A DNA stretch of 38,576 bases from Gammaproteobacteria bacterium (lineage in GTDB: Bacteria > Pseudomonadota > Gammaproteobacteria > Chromatiales > Chromatiaceae), in NCBI GenBank assembly GCA_011390365.1, contig JAABSM010000030.1, positions 1 to 38,576 of the forward strand, read 5' to 3'. Of the stretch, positions 30,800 through 38,576 are shown in pieces. Below the pieces are notes generated by a model, which saw only the letters and a list, made by a program, of their open reading frames with translations, was not told where the DNA came from and did no database searches. The translations under genes were made by a program, and so were the position numbers. Each line of letters begins with the position of its first letter. The stretch's first letter is position 1.

Positions 30800-32289
30800 A
30801 CCCCGATCGCATGACCGTCGAGGTCCGCCCCCGCACCTCCTGGGAGGCGATGGATCTGGGCTTCGTGATGGCGCGGCGCTGGTTCATGCCGCTGTGGACC
30901 CTGTGGTGGCTGGGCGCCCTGCCCGCGTATCTGATTACCCTGTGGTTCTTCGCCGAAACACCGTGGGCGGTGATGCTCATCGTGTGGTGGCTGAAACCCC
31001 TCTATGAACCGCCGCTGGTATTCTGGATGAGTCGCGCCCTCTTCGACGAACCGCCACCACTCAGGCAAGTCGCGCACCGCTGGCGGCATATCGTCGCGCC
31101 GCGCATCCTCGCCAACCTGACCTGGAACCGCCTCGACCTCAACCGCTCCTTTCACATGCCGGTGGCGGTGCTGGAGGGCATCCGCGGCAAGCAGCGAAAG
31201 GATCGCCTGCGCATCCTCGCGCGCCGCAAGCAGGGCGGCAGCTGGCTGACCATCGTCGGCTATCATATCGAATCGGTGTTCATGTTCTCGCTGCTGATCT
31301 TTCTGCTGATGCTGATCCCCGAGGAGCTGCGCTGGCTCAAGTGGGAGGATCTGTTCGCCGGCGAGGGGCGCGTCGAGACCACCATCCAGCAACTCGGCTA
31401 TCTTGTCGCCATGTCCCTCTTCGCCCCCTTCTACGTCGCCGGCGGCTTCGCCCTCTACCTGACCCGCCGCACCGAACTGGAGGCCTGGGACCTGGAACTG
31501 CGCTTTCGCCGCATCGCCGAACGCAGCCGCGAGAAGGGCCGCCAGGCGGTCGCCGCCGTCGCCCTGCTCGCCTTCGCCGTCTCCCTCGCGCCGCAACCCG
31601 GCTGGGCGCTGGAGATCAGCCGCGAGGAGGCGCGCCAGACCATCGAGGAGGTGCTCGCCGACGAGGACTTCGGCAAGAATGAGGAGAAGGGCTACTGGCA
31701 CTATATCGAGCGTGACGAGCCGCAACAGCGGGACCTGAGCTGGCTAGAATGGCTGCTCGACGTCATCGGCGGATTCTTCAAGGGCATCGCCGAGGTGGGC
31801 GAGCTGATCCTGTGGATCGCCGCGGGCGTTGGCGTCGGCCTGCTGAGCTACTGGATCTACCGCAACCGCGAGTGGCTGGGGGGTATCACCGGTCTCAGGC
31901 CCAAGCGCAAGGCCCCGCCACCCACCGAACTGTTCGGCCTGCCGGTAACGCCGGAGAGCCTGCCCGACGACATCGCCGGCGAGGCGCTGAAACGGCTCGC
32001 CGCCGGCGACCCCCGCGCCGCCCTGTCGCTGCTCTACCGCGGCGCGCTCAGCCGCTTCATTCACCACCACCAGCTGGAGATCACCGCCAGCGCCACCGAG
32101 GGCGAGTGCCTGACCCTGGTGGAAGGGGCCACGCCGCGCAACGAGGCGGGCCTCTTCGCCCGCCTCACCGGGGCCTGGATCCACCTCGCCTACGCCCACC
32201 TCAAGCCCGAAGCCGCCGCCGTCAAGCAACTCTGCGACGACTGGCGGGCAACCTTCCCGACCACGGCGGGGAGCGGCGATGGCCATTGA
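30796..32289 (+). CDS. DUF4129-domain membrane protein
   Basis: A 497-residue protein. The N-terminal half has about four membrane helices (MPLWTLWWLGALPAYLITLW, then FMFSLLIFLLMLIPEEL, then LVAMSLFAPFYVAGGFALYL, then AVALLAFAVSLAPQPGWA). A periplasmic segment and another helix (ILWIAAGVGVGLLSYWIY, near 340-358) follow. The C-terminal DUF4129 domain (about 395-490) has GEALKRLAAGDPRAALSLLYRGAL. It may be a transglutaminase-associated scaffold, but the function is unknown. I chose the start at 30796 for the ATGA coupling to the previous gene. Confidence 0.87.
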   Translation: MNPDRMTVEVRPRTSWEAMDLGFVMARRWFMPLWTLWWLGALPAYLITLWFFAETPWAVMLIVWWLKPLYEPPLVFWMSRALFDEPPPLRQVAHRWRHIVAPRILANLTWNRLDLNRSFHMPVAVLEGIRGKQRKDRLRILARRKQGGSWLTIVGYHIESVFMFSLLIFLLMLIPEELRWLKWEDLFAGEGRVETTIQQLGYLVAMSLFAPFYVAGGFALYLTRRTELEAWDLELRFRRIAERSREKGRQAVAAVALLAFAVSLAPQPGWALEISREEARQTIEEVLADEDFGKNEEKGYWHYIERDEPQQRDLSWLEWLLDVIGGFFKGIAEVGELILWIAAGVGVGLLSYWIYRNREWLGGITGLRPKRKAPPPTELFGLPVTPESLPDDIAGEALKRLAAGDPRAALSLLYRGALSRFIHHHQLEITASATEGECLTLVEGATPRNEAGLFARLTGAWIHLAYAHLKPEAAAVKQLCDDWRATFPTTAGSGDGH

Positions 32290-33490
32290 CCGCGGATCCC
32301 CAGCCCCAGGAGACAACGGCCGCCTGATCGCGCTGGCGGTGAGCGGCCTGGTACTGCTGCTGCTCGCCTGGGGCGCCGCCTGGTTCTTCAACAACCATGA
32401 ATACCGATATCGCGAGGAACGGGGCGAGATCTCGCCCCAGGCCAGGCGCAACCCCCTGCTGGCGGCGGAACGCTTTCTCGATCGCCTGGGACTGGAGGCG
32501 GAGGGCGTCTCCGGTCGCCAGCACCTGACCGATCCCCAGGCCGACACCCAGATGATGCTGGTGCATCACTTCGGACGCGACCTGCTGCCGCAGCAGCAAC
32601 AGCGCCTGTTCGAATGGATCGAGGGCGGTGGCCATCTGGTCATAGCCCCCAACCAGATCCTGGATGAAGAGGATTGGCCCCCCGAAGCTACCCTGCTGGG
32701 GCGAGTGGATGCGAGGCTGACGGAAAGCGACCTGCTGTGCGATGACGTGCTGGAGGATCGCTGCCGATATGACCTGACCCGGTTCGAAGAGAGTCGCTAC
32801 GCAGGCCCCATCACCCTGCGCTTTCGCGCCGATCGCATCCTGCAAGAGGGGAACCGGGCCGCGGACTGGGCGCTGGCCGGGGAAAACGGCGACCACCTGC
32901 TCCACTATCGCATCGGCGAGGGCGCCCTGACCCTCCTCAGCGACAACGAACTGCTGGAAAACGACACCATGGAAGAGGAGGATCACGCCCTCTTCCTCGC
33001 CCTCCTCGTCGGCGACGCCGAGCGCATTCAACTCCTCTACAGCAGCGGCATGCCCTCGCTATTGACCCTTATCCAACGCCACCTGCCCCAGCTGGCGGTC
33101 GCCTTCCTGTTCACCCTGATCCTGTGGTTGTGGCAGCTGCGCCACTTCACCGGCCCGCCGATCCCGCCACCGCCGCGCACGCGGCGCAATCTGCTGGAAC
33201 ACCTGCGCGCCTCCGCCGCCTACGCCTGGAGCATCGATCGCGGCGCGGGCATGGGCGAGACCTCGCGACGCGCCATTGAGCAGCTGTGGCTGAAACGTCA
33301 CCCCGGTCTGGAACAGATGGAGAGGGGGCGGCGGATCGCCTGGATCGCCGAACACAGCGGCCTCAATCAGCGTAGCGTGGAGAAGGCGCTTGGGGAAAAT
33401 CCGACCCGAGAGGGCGATCTGATTCGCGTCGCCGCCGCCCAGCGCAAGCTGCGCCGGCAGGCCAGCCGGCGCGGACCCGAGGCAAGATAG
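32279..33490 (+). CDS. DUF4350-domain membrane protein
   Basis: A 403-residue protein. A membrane helix at about 19-38 (LIALAVSGLVLLLLAWGAAW) precedes a periplasmic DUF4350 domain of GATase-like fold (AAERFLDRLGLEAEG, then RLFEWIEGGGHLVIAPNQ, then GEGALTLLSDNELLEN). A second helix lies near 275-292 and a cytoplasmic tail of about 100 residues ends the protein. The start overlaps the DUF4129 gene by 11 bp with GGGGAG upstream. It closes the five-gene operon. In many relatives a MoxR ATPase and a DUF58 protein follow, but here fimV does. Confidence 0.87.
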   Translation: MAIDRGSPAPGDNGRLIALAVSGLVLLLLAWGAAWFFNNHEYRYREERGEISPQARRNPLLAAERFLDRLGLEAEGVSGRQHLTDPQADTQMMLVHHFGRDLLPQQQQRLFEWIEGGGHLVIAPNQILDEEDWPPEATLLGRVDARLTESDLLCDDVLEDRCRYDLTRFEESRYAGPITLRFRADRILQEGNRAADWALAGENGDHLLHYRIGEGALTLLSDNELLENDTMEEEDHALFLALLVGDAERIQLLYSSGMPSLLTLIQRHLPQLAVAFLFTLILWLWQLRHFTGPPIPPPPRTRRNLLEHLRASAAYAWSIDRGAGMGETSRRAIEQLWLKRHPGLEQMERGRRIAWIAEHSGLNQRSVEKALGENPTREGDLIRVAAAQRKLRRQASRRGPEAR

Positions 33491-33504
33491 CGCGCCCTTT
33501 TTTT
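33468..33504 (+). terminator. possible terminator of the membrane operon
   Basis: GGCGCG (33468-33473) pairs with CGCGCC (33491-33496) and is followed by CTTTTTTTT. The 17-nt loop is long for this class, so it is tentative. It overlaps the last codons of the DUF4350 gene. Confidence 0.4.
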
Positions 33505-33587
33505 CGCAAAACCCGCCGCTGATTTCGTCAATTCAACTTGATTTCTTTCAACGATTCGCGAAAATGCCGTGAAGAAATCGAAAAGGT

Positions 33588-33616
33588 TTGGTAAAACTAC
33601 AATTATCAGTTATAGT
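33588..33616 (+). promoter_or_regulatory. sigma-70-type promoter of fimV
   Basis: TTGGTA (33588-33593) and TATAGT (33611-33616) are spaced by 17 bp in an AT-rich stretch about 160 bp before the chosen start. The leader would be unusually long. Confidence 0.5.
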
Positions 33617-33779
33617 TAGACGAAACTCATAAAGTGGATTCTACAACTCTGGCGCGTCCGCGTTGGAAAAGGAGCACCCAAGCCCCTGCTCTGAACGGTT
33701 TGCCAGCAAAGGAAATGGTGGAATGAAGGTGTTCGATTCATCGGAAAACGGGATTCGACCGGTTAGTCGAGGTGGAACC

Positions 33780-36665
33780 ATGGTTCGCAAACTTTCCCTT
33801 GCCGTCTCACTGGCCCTCGGGGTCGCGTCCTTTGACGCCGCGGCGCTTGGACTGGGAGACATCCAGATCAAGTCGGCGCTCTATCAGAGCTTCAACGCCG
33901 ACATCGAGTTGCTGGCGGTCAAGAAGGGGGCCATCGACAGCGTCAAGGTGGCGCTGGCGTCCCAGGAGACCTTCGAGAAGGCGGGGGTACAGCGCTCGTT
34001 CATGCTGACCAAGCTCAGGTTCACCCCGGAACGACTGCCCGACGGCTCATCGGTCATCCGCGTCACCTCACGCGAACCGATCCGCGAACCCTTCCTCAAC
34101 TTCCTGATCGAGGTCAACTGGCCGGAAGGCCGCATGATCCGCGAATATACGGTGCTGCTCGACCCTCCCCGGGATGAGTCCCGCGCCAGCCCTGGCGGGA
34201 TCGCCACCGCGCGCACCCTCGGCGGACCGATCATCGGCGCTAGCGAAGAGCCCATCATCACGCCGCTGGCGCGGGGCGAAGGCGAGACCGGCGTCGGCGC
34301 CCCTCCCCCGCCGGGAGGCTACGGACCGGTGCGCGCCAAGGAGACCCTGTGGAGCATCGCCAAACGCTTCAAGTACCCCGAAGCGGAGATGGACCAAATG
34401 GTAATGGCGATCCTGCGCGCCAACCCCCACGCCTTCATCGACGGCCATGTGAACAACATGCGCAAGGGCGTGATGCTGCAAATCCCCTCCGTGGATGAGG
34501 TCCTGACCCTCAACCCGATGCAGGCGCGCAACCAGTACCGCGGTCAACTGGCAAGTTGGAGCGGCGCCGGCCCGGTGGCCACCGGCCAGGTGGCGCGCGG
34601 CAAACCCGCCGCCAAGAGCGCCCCCGCTCAGGCCGCCGGCACCCGTGCCGGCGGCGGCGCCAAACCCAGCGGAGAGCTGAAAATCGGCGCCGGCGGCCAA
34701 ACCGCGGCGGCGTCCGGCCAGGTGCAGCGCCTGGAGCAGGAGCTGGCGGTAGCCCAGGAGGCGGCCGAAAGCGCACGCCGTGAAAACGACGAGCTGCGCG
34801 CCCGTCTGGACGCACTCGAGGCGCAGATCCGGGACATGCAACAACTGCTCGCCCTGAAGGATGAGCAGATCACCCAGATCCAGGAGCAGCAGGCCGCCAG
34901 CTCCGGCGCGGCGACCCAGCAACCCGCCGCCAAACCCGAACCCAAGCCCGCGCCGGCTCAACAGCCAGAGCCCAAGCCGCAACCCAAACCCGCCGAGCAG
35001 CCCAAACCCGCGCAGCAGCCCGAGCCCAAGCCGGAACCCAAACCCGCGCAGCAGCCCGAGCCCAAGCCGCAACCCAAACCCGCGCAGCAGCCCGAGCCCA
35101 AACCGGAACCCAAGCCCGCGCAGCAGCCCGCGCCCAAACCGGAACCCAAGCCCGCGCAGCAGCCCGAGCCCAAGCCGCAGCCCAAACCCGCGCAGCAGCC
35201 CGAGCCCAAGCCAGAACCCAAGCCCCAGCCGAAGAAACCGGAGGAACCCAAGCAAGAGGACGACATGGTCTCCTCCGTCATCGACACGGTGATGGACAAC
35301 ATCATCTATGTCGCCGGCGGTCTTGGCATACTGCTGATCGGCGGCGGCGCGGCATGGTTCATCCGCCGCCGCAAGTCCGGCGAAGACGGCTCATCCGAGC
35401 CCGAGAGCATCCTCATGTCCGACGCCTCCCATGGCGATTCGGAGATGGCAACCGAAGAGAACCCCCTCTCCGGCCTGACCACCGAAGAGACCTCGTTCCT
35501 CGACAGCCTCTCCTCCACCGGCAACTTCTCGGAAGAGACGGACCTCGACGACGGCGACGAGACCTCGTTCCTCAGCGATTTCGTCCCCAGCGACATCGAG
35601 GCCCTGCAAGAGGAGACCGGCGAGGTCGATCCGCTGGCCGAGGCCGATGTCTACATCGCCTACGGCCGCTTCAAGCAAGCCGAAGAGCTGGTTCGCCAGG
35701 CGATGGACAAGGACCCCTCCAAGCAAGACTATCGCTTCAAGCTGTTCGAGGTGCTGCATGCCGCCAAGGACAACAACGGCTTCTCCAAGCTGCTCGCGGA
35801 GAGCTCGGCCATGGGCCTGGAGAAGAGCAGTCCGGAAGAGTGGAAGCGGGTCATGGAGATGGAGCAGGAGCTCACCTCCGGCGGCGGCGGTCCGAGCGAC
35901 GAGTCCGACGATCTCAGCGACCTCGACGGACTCGGCGATCTCAGCGAAACCGAAGATCTCTCCCGCGGCGATGACAGTGATGACGAGGATCTCGACCTCG
36001 ACTTCAGCGAACTCGGCCTCGACGGCGACACCGAACCCAGTGCCGGCGAAGCCGAACCCCTCACCGGGGAAGGCGAAGACGATGATGACTTCGACGGCCT
36101 CGACCTCACCGGCCTGATGGGCGACGATGCCGCCGCGGCGAGCGAATCGCGAGAGCCCCCCGCCGCCGGCGATGACGCCAACGATGAAGAAAGCGACGAA
36201 CTCGACTTCGACCTCGACTTCAGCGAAGAGACCACCGTCACCAGCGACAAAGGGGGCAGCGGATCCGGAGAGAGCGACGAGTTCTCCCTGGATCTGGATC
36301 TGGACGGCGGCGGTGACGGCGGCATCCCCGACCTGGGCAGCGACATCGGCGATCTGCCCGGCGAAGACGACGGCCTGGAGGTCACCGGCATCAACAAGAA
36401 GGACGACGAAGAGGGAGAGTTCGACTTTGACCTCAACACCGGCCTTGGCGAGGAGACCGACGCCCCCAAAAGCGGCGGTGGCGCGAGTAGCGCGGCGGCC
36501 AGCGACGTCGACCCGGAAGAGGTGGCTACCAAGCTCGACCTGGCCCGCGCCTATATCGACATGGGCGACGAAGAAGGCGCCAAGGACATCCTCGGCGAAG
36601 TCGTCAACGAAGGTACCGACGAACAGAAGGCGGAGGCCCAGGGCCTGCTCGGCCAGATCGGCTGA
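33780..36665 (+). CDS. fimV: FimV-family polar hub protein
   Basis: A 961-residue FimV. A signal peptide (MVRKLSLAVSLALGVASFDAAA) is followed by the FimV N-terminal domain (about 22-125, LGDIQIKSALYQSFNADIEL), a LysM domain (about 180-240), a coiled coil (315-371), and a low-complexity region (382-490) of Pro-Glu-Lys-Gln repeats. One membrane helix (505-527), a long acidic Asp/Glu tail with few TPR-like pieces, and the conserved C-terminal FimV domain (913-961, LARAYIDMGDEEGAKDILGEV) complete it. It organises cell poles, type IV pili and cAMP-dependent motility in Pseudomonas. I chose ATG 33780 for the signal peptide and the GAGGTGG upstream; ATG 33723 would add 19 residues. Confidence 0.93.
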   Translation: MVRKLSLAVSLALGVASFDAAALGLGDIQIKSALYQSFNADIELLAVKKGAIDSVKVALASQETFEKAGVQRSFMLTKLRFTPERLPDGSSVIRVTSREPIREPFLNFLIEVNWPEGRMIREYTVLLDPPRDESRASPGGIATARTLGGPIIGASEEPIITPLARGEGETGVGAPPPPGGYGPVRAKETLWSIAKRFKYPEAEMDQMVMAILRANPHAFIDGHVNNMRKGVMLQIPSVDEVLTLNPMQARNQYRGQLASWSGAGPVATGQVARGKPAAKSAPAQAAGTRAGGGAKPSGELKIGAGGQTAAASGQVQRLEQELAVAQEAAESARRENDELRARLDALEAQIRDMQQLLALKDEQITQIQEQQAASSGAATQQPAAKPEPKPAPAQQPEPKPQPKPAEQPKPAQQPEPKPEPKPAQQPEPKPQPKPAQQPEPKPEPKPAQQPAPKPEPKPAQQPEPKPQPKPAQQPEPKPEPKPQPKKPEEPKQEDDMVSSVIDTVMDNIIYVAGGLGILLIGGGAAWFIRRRKSGEDGSSEPESILMSDASHGDSEMATEENPLSGLTTEETSFLDSLSSTGNFSEETDLDDGDETSFLSDFVPSDIEALQEETGEVDPLAEADVYIAYGRFKQAEELVRQAMDKDPSKQDYRFKLFEVLHAAKDNNGFSKLLAESSAMGLEKSSPEEWKRVMEMEQELTSGGGGPSDESDDLSDLDGLGDLSETEDLSRGDDSDDEDLDLDFSELGLDGDTEPSAGEAEPLTGEGEDDDDFDGLDLTGLMGDDAAAASESREPPAAGDDANDEESDELDFDLDFSEETTVTSDKGGSGSGESDEFSLDLDLDGGGDGGIPDLGSDIGDLPGEDDGLEVTGINKKDDEEGEFDFDLNTGLGEETDAPKSGGGASSAAASDVDPEEVATKLDLARAYIDMGDEEGAKDILGEVVNEGTDEQKAEAQGLLGQIG
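34924..35235 (+). repeat. tandem coding repeats of the FimV linker
   Basis: About eight units of the type PEPKP(E/Q)PKPAQQ (roughly 36 bp each) follow each other in frame. The repeat copies are nearly identical at the DNA level, so unit number can change by slippage or recombination. The polypeptide would be an extended, wall-spanning spacer between the LysM domain and the membrane helix. Confidence 0.85.
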
Positions 36666-36707
36666 TCCCTCGCAAGGCCCCACTCCCCAATTAGGGCGTC
36701 ACGAAAG

Positions 36708-36743
36708 CCCCTCTCCCCGCGGGAGAGGGGTTGGGGCGAGGGC
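36708..36743 (+). repeat. CCTCTCCCC-type hairpin repeat between fimV and truA
   Basis: CCCCTCTCC (36708-36716) and GGAGAGGGG (36722-36730) form a 9-bp stem, followed by TTGGGGCGAGGG. The same sequence lies inside the photolyase gene at 20022-20056. Such repeats are widespread between proteobacterial genes. Confidence 0.7.
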
Positions 36744-36805
36744 CCGACTGGCGTGAGGGCGCAGCGGTGGCCAACCCCCCCCCAACCGCTTGCCTCCCTG
36801 CATCC

Positions 36806-37648
36806 ATGCAAGACCATACCAACATTCCCGCCCAACGCTGGGCCCTCGGCGTCGAATACGACGGCACCGCCTATCACGGCTGGCAAGCCCAGGACAACGG
36901 CAGCAGCGTCCAGCAAACCCTGGAGCAGGCCCTCTCCCGGGTCGCCGCCCACCCGCTGCGGGTGCAATGCGCCGGCCGCACCGACGCCGGCGTCCACGGC
37001 ATCGGCCAGGTCGTCCACTTCGACAGCCACGCCCGCCGCTCCCCCCGCAATTGGCTGCTCGGCTGCAACGTCAACCTGCCGCCGGATATCGCGGTGCAGT
37101 GGGCGACGCCCGTACCAAGCGAATTCCACGCCCGCTTCTCCGCCGTCGGCCGCGCCTACCGCTACCTCATCCTCAACCGCCTCACCCGCTCCGCCATCCA
37201 CCAAAGCCGCGCGGTATGGATCCACCACCCGCTAGACGCCGAGCGCATGCACCGCGCCGCCCAGCACCTGATCGGAACCCATGATTTCTCCTCCTACCGC
37301 GCCCTCGGCTGCCAGGCCAAGAGCCCGGTGCGCACCCTCCACCACCTCGCCGTCACCCGCGACCAGGAGCGGATCATCATCGAGGTACGCGCCAACGCCT
37401 TCCTCCACCACATGGTGCGCAACATCGCCGGCGTATTGATCGCCATTGGCAAGGGCGAAAGAGACGAAAACTGGAGCCGGAAGGTGCTGCAATACCGAGA
37501 CCGCACCCTCGGCGGCGTCACCGCCCCGCCCCAGGGGCTCTACCTGCTGGAGGTGGAATATCCCGAAGCCTTCCAGCTCGAAGAGCGGATCGCCCGATCC
37601 CTGCAAGAGATTCGCCAGAAGCCCCGACCCGCAACCAGCAAGACTTGA
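36806..37648 (+). CDS. truA: tRNA pseudouridine(38-40) synthase
   Basis: A 280-residue TruA that converts uridines 38-40 of the tRNA anticodon arm to pseudouridine. The catalytic aspartate is D60 in CAGRTDAGVHGIGQVVHFD. LGVEYDGTAYHGWQAQ, FHARFSAVGRAYRYLI and NAFLHHMVRNIAGVLIAIG are further family blocks. I chose ATG 36806, which begins at the normal family start; no good ribosome-binding site is visible. fimV-truA is a standard order in gammaproteobacteria. trpF, which often follows, is absent; decayed DNA follows instead. Confidence 0.96.
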   Translation: MQDHTNIPAQRWALGVEYDGTAYHGWQAQDNGSSVQQTLEQALSRVAAHPLRVQCAGRTDAGVHGIGQVVHFDSHARRSPRNWLLGCNVNLPPDIAVQWATPVPSEFHARFSAVGRAYRYLILNRLTRSAIHQSRAVWIHHPLDAERMHRAAQHLIGTHDFSSYRALGCQAKSPVRTLHHLAVTRDQERIIIEVRANAFLHHMVRNIAGVLIAIGKGERDENWSRKVLQYRDRTLGGVTAPPQGLYLLEVEYPEAFQLEERIARSLQEIRQKPRPATSKT

Positions 37649-37692
37649 TGCGCGTGACCACGAAGCAACCCGCAAATCGCCGGGCCAGCATA

Positions 37693-37738
37693 GGATGTGC
37701 CGAATAAAGAGCCTCGCCGCTCGGCCGACGGCACATCC
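37693..37738. repeat. inverted repeat downstream of truA
   Basis: GGATGTGCCG (37693-37702) and CGGCACATCC (37729-37738) are perfect inverted repeats with a 26-bp centre that contains a smaller GCCGCTCGGC-type dyad. It is probably another dispersed palindromic element. From 37739 to 37913 I see no gene. Confidence 0.55.
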
Positions 37739-37913
37739 CATAAAGAACCAAAACGGCCCGCGCGCCCACGAAATGAGGCGCATCATCCCCGGAGAACGCC
37801 GCGATGGCTTATCTTGCCAATATTGCCTTGACGCCAACCCCACACCGGAAATAATGCTTTCCCTCGTTCGCTGCTAAAAACAACCCCCGGGAACACCGAT
37901 ATCCCACGCCTAA

Positions 37914-38182
37914 CTGATCCTCCGCTTCCCAGACGCCGCCCACTCCCTGGCCGATCCCGACGACGCCGAAGCCGGGCGTATCGAGGCGCGGCTGCCAGAG
38001 ATCTGCAAGGCGCTGTTCAAGCAACTCCTCGCGGCGAACGAGGCGCGGGATCTTTATAACGAATTTCGCGACGCCGTACCAAACAGCGCACCCTCACCAT
38101 CGACACCCGCGATGCCGCCACCCTATCCCTGCCCTGGGAACCGCTCCACGACACCCGCGCCAACGAAACCTACCTGTTCCGC
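37914..38182 (+). pseudogene. frameshifted CHAT-like (caspase-related) gene fragment
   Basis: From 37914 a frame reads LILRFPDAAHSLADPDDAEAG and then RIEARLPEICKALFKQLLAANEARDLYNEFRD. Near 38070-38085 the frame shifts and continues as QRTLTIDTRDAATLSLPWEPLHD. This order (an amphipathic helical piece, then LTIDxxDxxxLxLPWExLHD) is typical of the N-terminal edge of CHAT protease domains in large multidomain proteins. A stop codon (37911) directly precedes it, and both a start and the catalytic His/Cys part are missing. It joins recombinase sequence in frame at about 38183. Confidence 0.5.
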
Positions 38183-38536
38183 TGCCGCGCTCGTGAGCTG
38201 TCGCAAGCCCAGTGGCGCAATGTCGATCTTGAGCGCGGCGAGTGGCTCACCCCGGCCCCCGACACCAAGAACTGGAAGGATCACACGGTATTCCTCTCCG
38301 GCTTCGCCAAAGGGCAGTTCGCGCGACCCCTCGGCTTTACCGGCGATGCCGACTGGTCTTTCCCCTCCCGTGACGGCGGCAATCACATCTACTTGAAGTC
38401 GATCACCAAGCAGATCAAGGACCGGGCAAGGGATAAGCCGCTATCCAATCGCACCAAGGCAACCCGCGTACTGCTGCTGCCTGGCGGCGAGTGGACGCCC
38501 CACGATTTGCGCCGCACAGGAGCGACCATGAACTGA
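38183..38536 (+). pseudogene. truncated tyrosine recombinase (phage-type integrase) fragment
   Basis: In the same frame as the CHAT-like piece, RARELSQAQWRNVDLERGEW gives the box I region of a DUF4102-type integrase (Arg of the catalytic set, then EL-x-x-x-x-W-x-x-(V/I)DL). PDTKNWKDHTVFLSGFA gives the beta-strand lysine region and TPHDLRRTGATM gives box II with its His and Arg. TGA at 38534 cuts the protein before the last His/Trp and the nucleophilic Tyr, so it is inactive. The fragment marks a former integration site near the window edge. An ATG at 38555 preceded by GGGAGG could open another gene that leaves the window. Confidence 0.7.
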
Positions 38537-38576
38537 AAGGAGAGCGCGGGAGGCATGGCGACTGCTTGGCGAGCGC

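Noticed and set aside
33663-33779. Longer FimV N-terminus starting at 33663 or 33723
   Set aside because: The signal peptide begins at 33780 with a good ribosome-binding site; the upstream codons would place charged residues before it and do not resemble the family.
35391-36683. 430-codon minus-strand frame inside fimV
   Set aside because: It mirrors the acidic tail of FimV (Asp/Glu codons read as Val/Leu/Phe) and has no independent support.
38112-38396. 94-codon plus-strand frame near the right edge
   Set aside because: It is out of frame with the recognisable CHAT-like and recombinase sequence and is Pro/Ser-rich like a shadow.

Overview
The window looks like chromosomal DNA of a GC-rich, sulfur-oxidising gammaproteobacterium, probably of the Chromatiales or a related thiotrophic lineage. 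I infer this from a rhodanese-TusA-DsrE2 sulfur-carrier set beside a DsrC/TusE-family protein, from FimV, from the rpsU-yqeY-dnaG order, and from the TauE/SafE exporters. Species cannot be fixed from the sequence alone.

Layout. 1-4.3 kb: the 3' end of an mlaC-like gene, a GC-rich hairpin repeat, an AT-richer orphan gene, a HAMP membrane protein plus a TauE/SafE exporter, a HerA/DUF853 ATPase (minus strand) and a small hypothetical. 4.4-7.4 kb: a large class III adenylate cyclase with a duplicated Cache-type sensor. 7.6-11.6 kb: a gene remnant, a three-gene envelope operon (coiled coil, glycine zipper + SH3, secreted protein), an AT-richer IPTL-CTERM-like protein and an A/B-barrel lipoprotein. 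11.7-16.0 kb: an orphan ParS/MbcA-like antitoxin homologue, a 100-bp inverted-repeat element, then dnaG, yqeY, rpsU, tRNA-Gln(CUG), rpsI and rplM on the minus strand. 16.3-21.4 kb: an FKBP-like/methyltransferase fusion and a light-response locus: DUF523-DUF1722 protein divergent from a CarH/LitR-type B12 photoreceptor regulator, followed by photolyase and a CbiX-type chelatase. 21.6-25.1 kb: a second copy of the 100-bp element, a degenerate bacterial enhancer-binding protein, a DsbD/TauE-like membrane protein, a DsrC-like protein behind a perfect CRP-type site, and dsrE2, tusA and a rhodanese. 25.2-27.6 kb: an envelope lipoprotein and a Pro/Glu-rich membrane protein divergent from an L,D-transpeptidase. 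27.7-33.5 kb: three 50-bp tandem repeats, then a tight five-gene membrane operon (BPSS1780-like, RDD, SpoIIM-like, DUF4129, DUF4350). 33.6-38.6 kb: fimV, truA, and a decayed CHAT-like/tyrosine-recombinase chimera.

How the parts relate. The sulfur-carrier genes would pass sulfane sulfur from rhodanese to TusA and DsrE2 and perhaps to the DsrC-like protein. The CRP-type site links that protein to cAMP, which the cyclase in the same window could make. The light locus pairs a cobalamin-based sensor with DNA repair and with a chelatase of the tetrapyrrole pathway. Small palindromic elements (two 100-bp elements, three TGGATCGCCGAGC repeats, two CCTCTCCCC-type repeats) sit at gene ends. They have supplied a stop codon, a C-terminal tail and an in-frame linker to real genes, which is the most unusual general property of this window.
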